64,000 nt of DNA from Oerskovia flava (GTDB lineage Bacteria; Actinomycetota; Actinomycetes; Actinomycetales; Cellulomonadaceae): NCBI RefSeq assembly GCF_026163685.1, contig NZ_JAOXSR010000001.1, positions 62,001 through 126,000 of the forward strand, in the 5' to 3' direction. This document shows, in pieces, positions 62,646 to 64,000 of the stretch. The first letter of the stretch is position 1, and each line of letters opens with the position of its first letter. Below the pieces are notes generated by a model. It saw nothing but the letters and a program-made list of their open reading frames with translations. It was not told the DNA's origin and did not search any database. The position numbers were made by a program, and so were the translations under genes.

Positions 62646-63626
62646 GTGACGAGCCACCGCCCCAACCCGGTCCCGCGACACGCCGTGCCCCCGGCGCAGG
62701 ACGCGCCCAGCGGCGACGCCGCGCCGCAGCGGTCGTCGTGGCGCTCGGCACCGTCCTTCGTGGTCCGCGGCGGCATGGTCGGTGTCGCGGAGTCCGTACC
62801 CGGTATCTCGGGCGGGACGGTCGCGCTCGTCGTCGGCCTGTACGACGGCCTCATCGACGCGGCGGGGCAGACGCTGCACGCCGGGCGCGAGCTGGTGCGG
62901 GGCGTCGTGCGGCGGGAGGGGCTCGCGTCCGGACGCCGTGCGCTGCGGGAGGTCGACTGGCCGATGCTGCTGCCCGTCCTCGTCGGCATGGCGACGTTCC
63001 TCCTGGTGTCGCTACAGATCGTCGCGCCACTCCTCGAGGCCCACCCGGTGCCCGTGCGCGCGGTGTTCTTCGGCATGATCGCCGTCTCGGTCCTCGTGCC
63101 GTTGCGGCTGCTGCCCGGTCGGTTCCGGGTGGTCGACGGCGCTCTGCTCGCCCTCGGCGCGGCAGTGGCCTTTCTCCTCACCGGTCTGCCGCCCGCGGAC
63201 CTGGTCGACCCGCCCCTGTGGCTCGTGTTCGTCGGCGCGGCGATCGCCATCAACGCGCTCGTGCTGCCGGGCGTCTCCGGCTCGTTCATCCTGCTGGCGA
63301 TGGGGCTGTACATCCCCGTCCAGCAGGCGCTCTCCGACCGCGACCTGCAGTTCGTCGGGGTCTTCGCGCTCGGCGCGGCCGTCGGCCTCGGGTCGTTCGT
63401 CAAGCTCCTGCAGTGGCTGCTGCACCACCGCCGGCAGGTCACCATGGCCACGCTGGCCGGCCTGATGGTGGGTTCGCTGCGTGCCCTGTGGCCGTGGCAG
63501 GACGAGGCCGCCGGGCTGGAGGCACCCAGCGGCTCCGTGGCCGCGACCGTCGCTCTGGCGCTCGCCGGCGCGGCGGTCGCGGGCCTCGCGATCTGGTGGG
63601 AGTCGCGCGGTGGACGCGAGTCCTGA
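62646..63626 (+). CDS. DUF368 membrane protein (PopT-like undecaprenyl-phosphate translocase)
   Basis: 326-residue polytopic protein, about eight to nine helices, of the DUF368 family, which has been shown in other bacteria to return undecaprenyl phosphate across the membrane. Conserved repeats VGVAESVPGISGGTVALVVG (about 45-65) and INALVLPGVSGSFILLAMG (about 205-225) are the inverted re-entrant PGxSGG motifs. TACGCT ends 6 nt before the GTG at 62646 (leaderless). It overlaps the next gene by 17 nt. Role: cell-wall lipid carrier recycling. Confidence 0.9.
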   Translation: MTSHRPNPVPRHAVPPAQDAPSGDAAPQRSSWRSAPSFVVRGGMVGVAESVPGISGGTVALVVGLYDGLIDAAGQTLHAGRELVRGVVRREGLASGRRALREVDWPMLLPVLVGMATFLLVSLQIVAPLLEAHPVPVRAVFFGMIAVSVLVPLRLLPGRFRVVDGALLALGAAVAFLLTGLPPADLVDPPLWLVFVGAAIAINALVLPGVSGSFILLAMGLYIPVQQALSDRDLQFVGVFALGAAVGLGSFVKLLQWLLHHRRQVTMATLAGLMVGSLRALWPWQDEAAGLEAPSGSVAATVALALAGAAVAGLAIWWESRGGRES

Positions 63627-64000
63627 GACTCCCGGCGTCGGGCCGTGGCCCGGCGGTGAGGCCGCCTGGCCCCGCGGAGCGGACGACGCGCTCGACCCGC
63701 GGTACGACGTCGCGCTCCTCGCGGAGGGGGACCGGCGCAATGTCGTCGACCGGTACCGCTACTGGACGCTCGAGGCGATCGTCGCCGACCTCGACACCCG
63801 CCGGCACCCGTTCCACGTCGCGATCGAGAACTGGGTCCACGACCTCAACATCGGGTCGGTCGTCCGCACCGCCAACGCGTTCGCCGCGGCCGAGGTCCAC
63901 ATCGTCGGCCGACGGCGGTGGAACCGGCGCGGCGCGATGGTCACCGACCGCTACCAGCACGTGCGTCACCACCCGGAGGTCGGCGACCTGCTCGCCTGGG
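63610..64000 (+). CDS. TrmH-family RNA 2'-O-methyltransferase (5' part, cut by window)
   Basis: 130 codons visible. The SPOUT fold start is clear: FHVAIENWVHDLNIGSVVRT then ANAFAAAEVHIVGRRRWNRR, which is motif 1 and the substrate-binding loop, after a family-specific leader DRRNVVDRYRYWTLEAIVADLD. GTG 63610 has GGGAG 7 nt upstream and overlaps the DUF368 gene. Modifies tRNA or rRNA; target cannot be set. The C-terminal SAM-binding knot lies outside the window. Confidence 0.9.
   Translation, partial: MDASPETPGVGPWPGGEAAWPRGADDALDPRYDVALLAEGDRRNVVDRYRYWTLEAIVADLDTRRHPFHVAIENWVHDLNIGSVVRTANAFAAAEVHIVGRRRWNRRGAMVTDRYQHVRHHPEVGDLLAW

Overview
The window is very GC-rich chromosomal DNA with strong G/C preference at third codon positions, many GTG starts and many apparently leaderless genes. 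The gene set points to a Gram-positive actinobacterium: HelR, an EF-G2-like GTPase, an HspR-type heat-shock operator, a DtxR/IdeR-type iron box, an LppM-like lipoprotein and many plant-polysaccharide enzymes. The GH31, GH3 and pectate lyase genes make Cellulomonadaceae or Promicromonosporaceae (Cellulomonas, Cellulosimicrobium, Isoptericola and relatives) the most likely home. No phage, integrase, insertion sequence or CRISPR array was found. It looks like core and niche-specific chromosome, cut at both ends (helR on the left, a TrmH-type methyltransferase on the right).

Layout. 1-11.3 kb: helR with a perfect inverted repeat resembling a rifamycin-associated element; two DinB-fold proteins; a TipA-like MerR regulator; an EF-G-like GTPase; heme oxygenase behind an iron box; an MFS exporter with its TetR; and a second TetR divergent from a DUF2306 membrane protein. 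11.3-11.8 kb: a non-coding stretch with a cluster of DnaA-box-like sequences and a strong hairpin. 11.8-21.3 kb: pirin, a large secreted GH31 enzyme, a Na+/H+ antiporter, tRNA-Gly(CCC), a TM2 protein, dcd, and two members (10.3 and 20.2 kb) of an unrecognised paralogous family. 21.4-29.0 kb: a compact Mrp/Mnh antiporter operon (A+B fused, then C to G) translationally coupled to a CDF cation transporter. 29.0-31.1 kb: an Ada-AlkA fusion and a separate methyltransferase for alkylation repair. 31.2-34.7 kb: a MarR/SDR divergent pair, an alpha/beta hydrolase and a 3-hydroxyisobutyryl-CoA hydrolase-like protein.

34.7-46.9 kb: an LppM-like lipoprotein, clpB behind a HAIR operator, a secreted CAP/peptidoglycan-binding protein, a TPP riboswitch with thiC, an ABC-transporter plus two-component operon, and a second secreted peptidoglycan-binding protein. 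47-55.7 kb: a carbohydrate cluster with two GH3 enzymes, an MFS transporter and a TetR, tied together by related operator sequences, and a pectate lyase behind two LacI-type palindromes. 55.7-64.0 kb: two DUF4190 membrane proteins, exonuclease III, a hydrolase, an SDR, pyrE, a remnant of a CitA-like kinase fused to a UspA fragment (probably a deleted tricarboxylate-transport locus), a NagD-like phosphatase, an orphan ribbon-helix-helix protein, a DUF368 lipid-carrier translocase and the start of a TrmH-type methyltransferase.

No complete novel defence or biosynthetic system was found. The most informative signals are regulatory: the helR element, the DnaA-box cluster, the shared TetR operators of the GH3 cluster, the HAIR/sigma overlap at clpB and the deletion scar at 61.2 kb.
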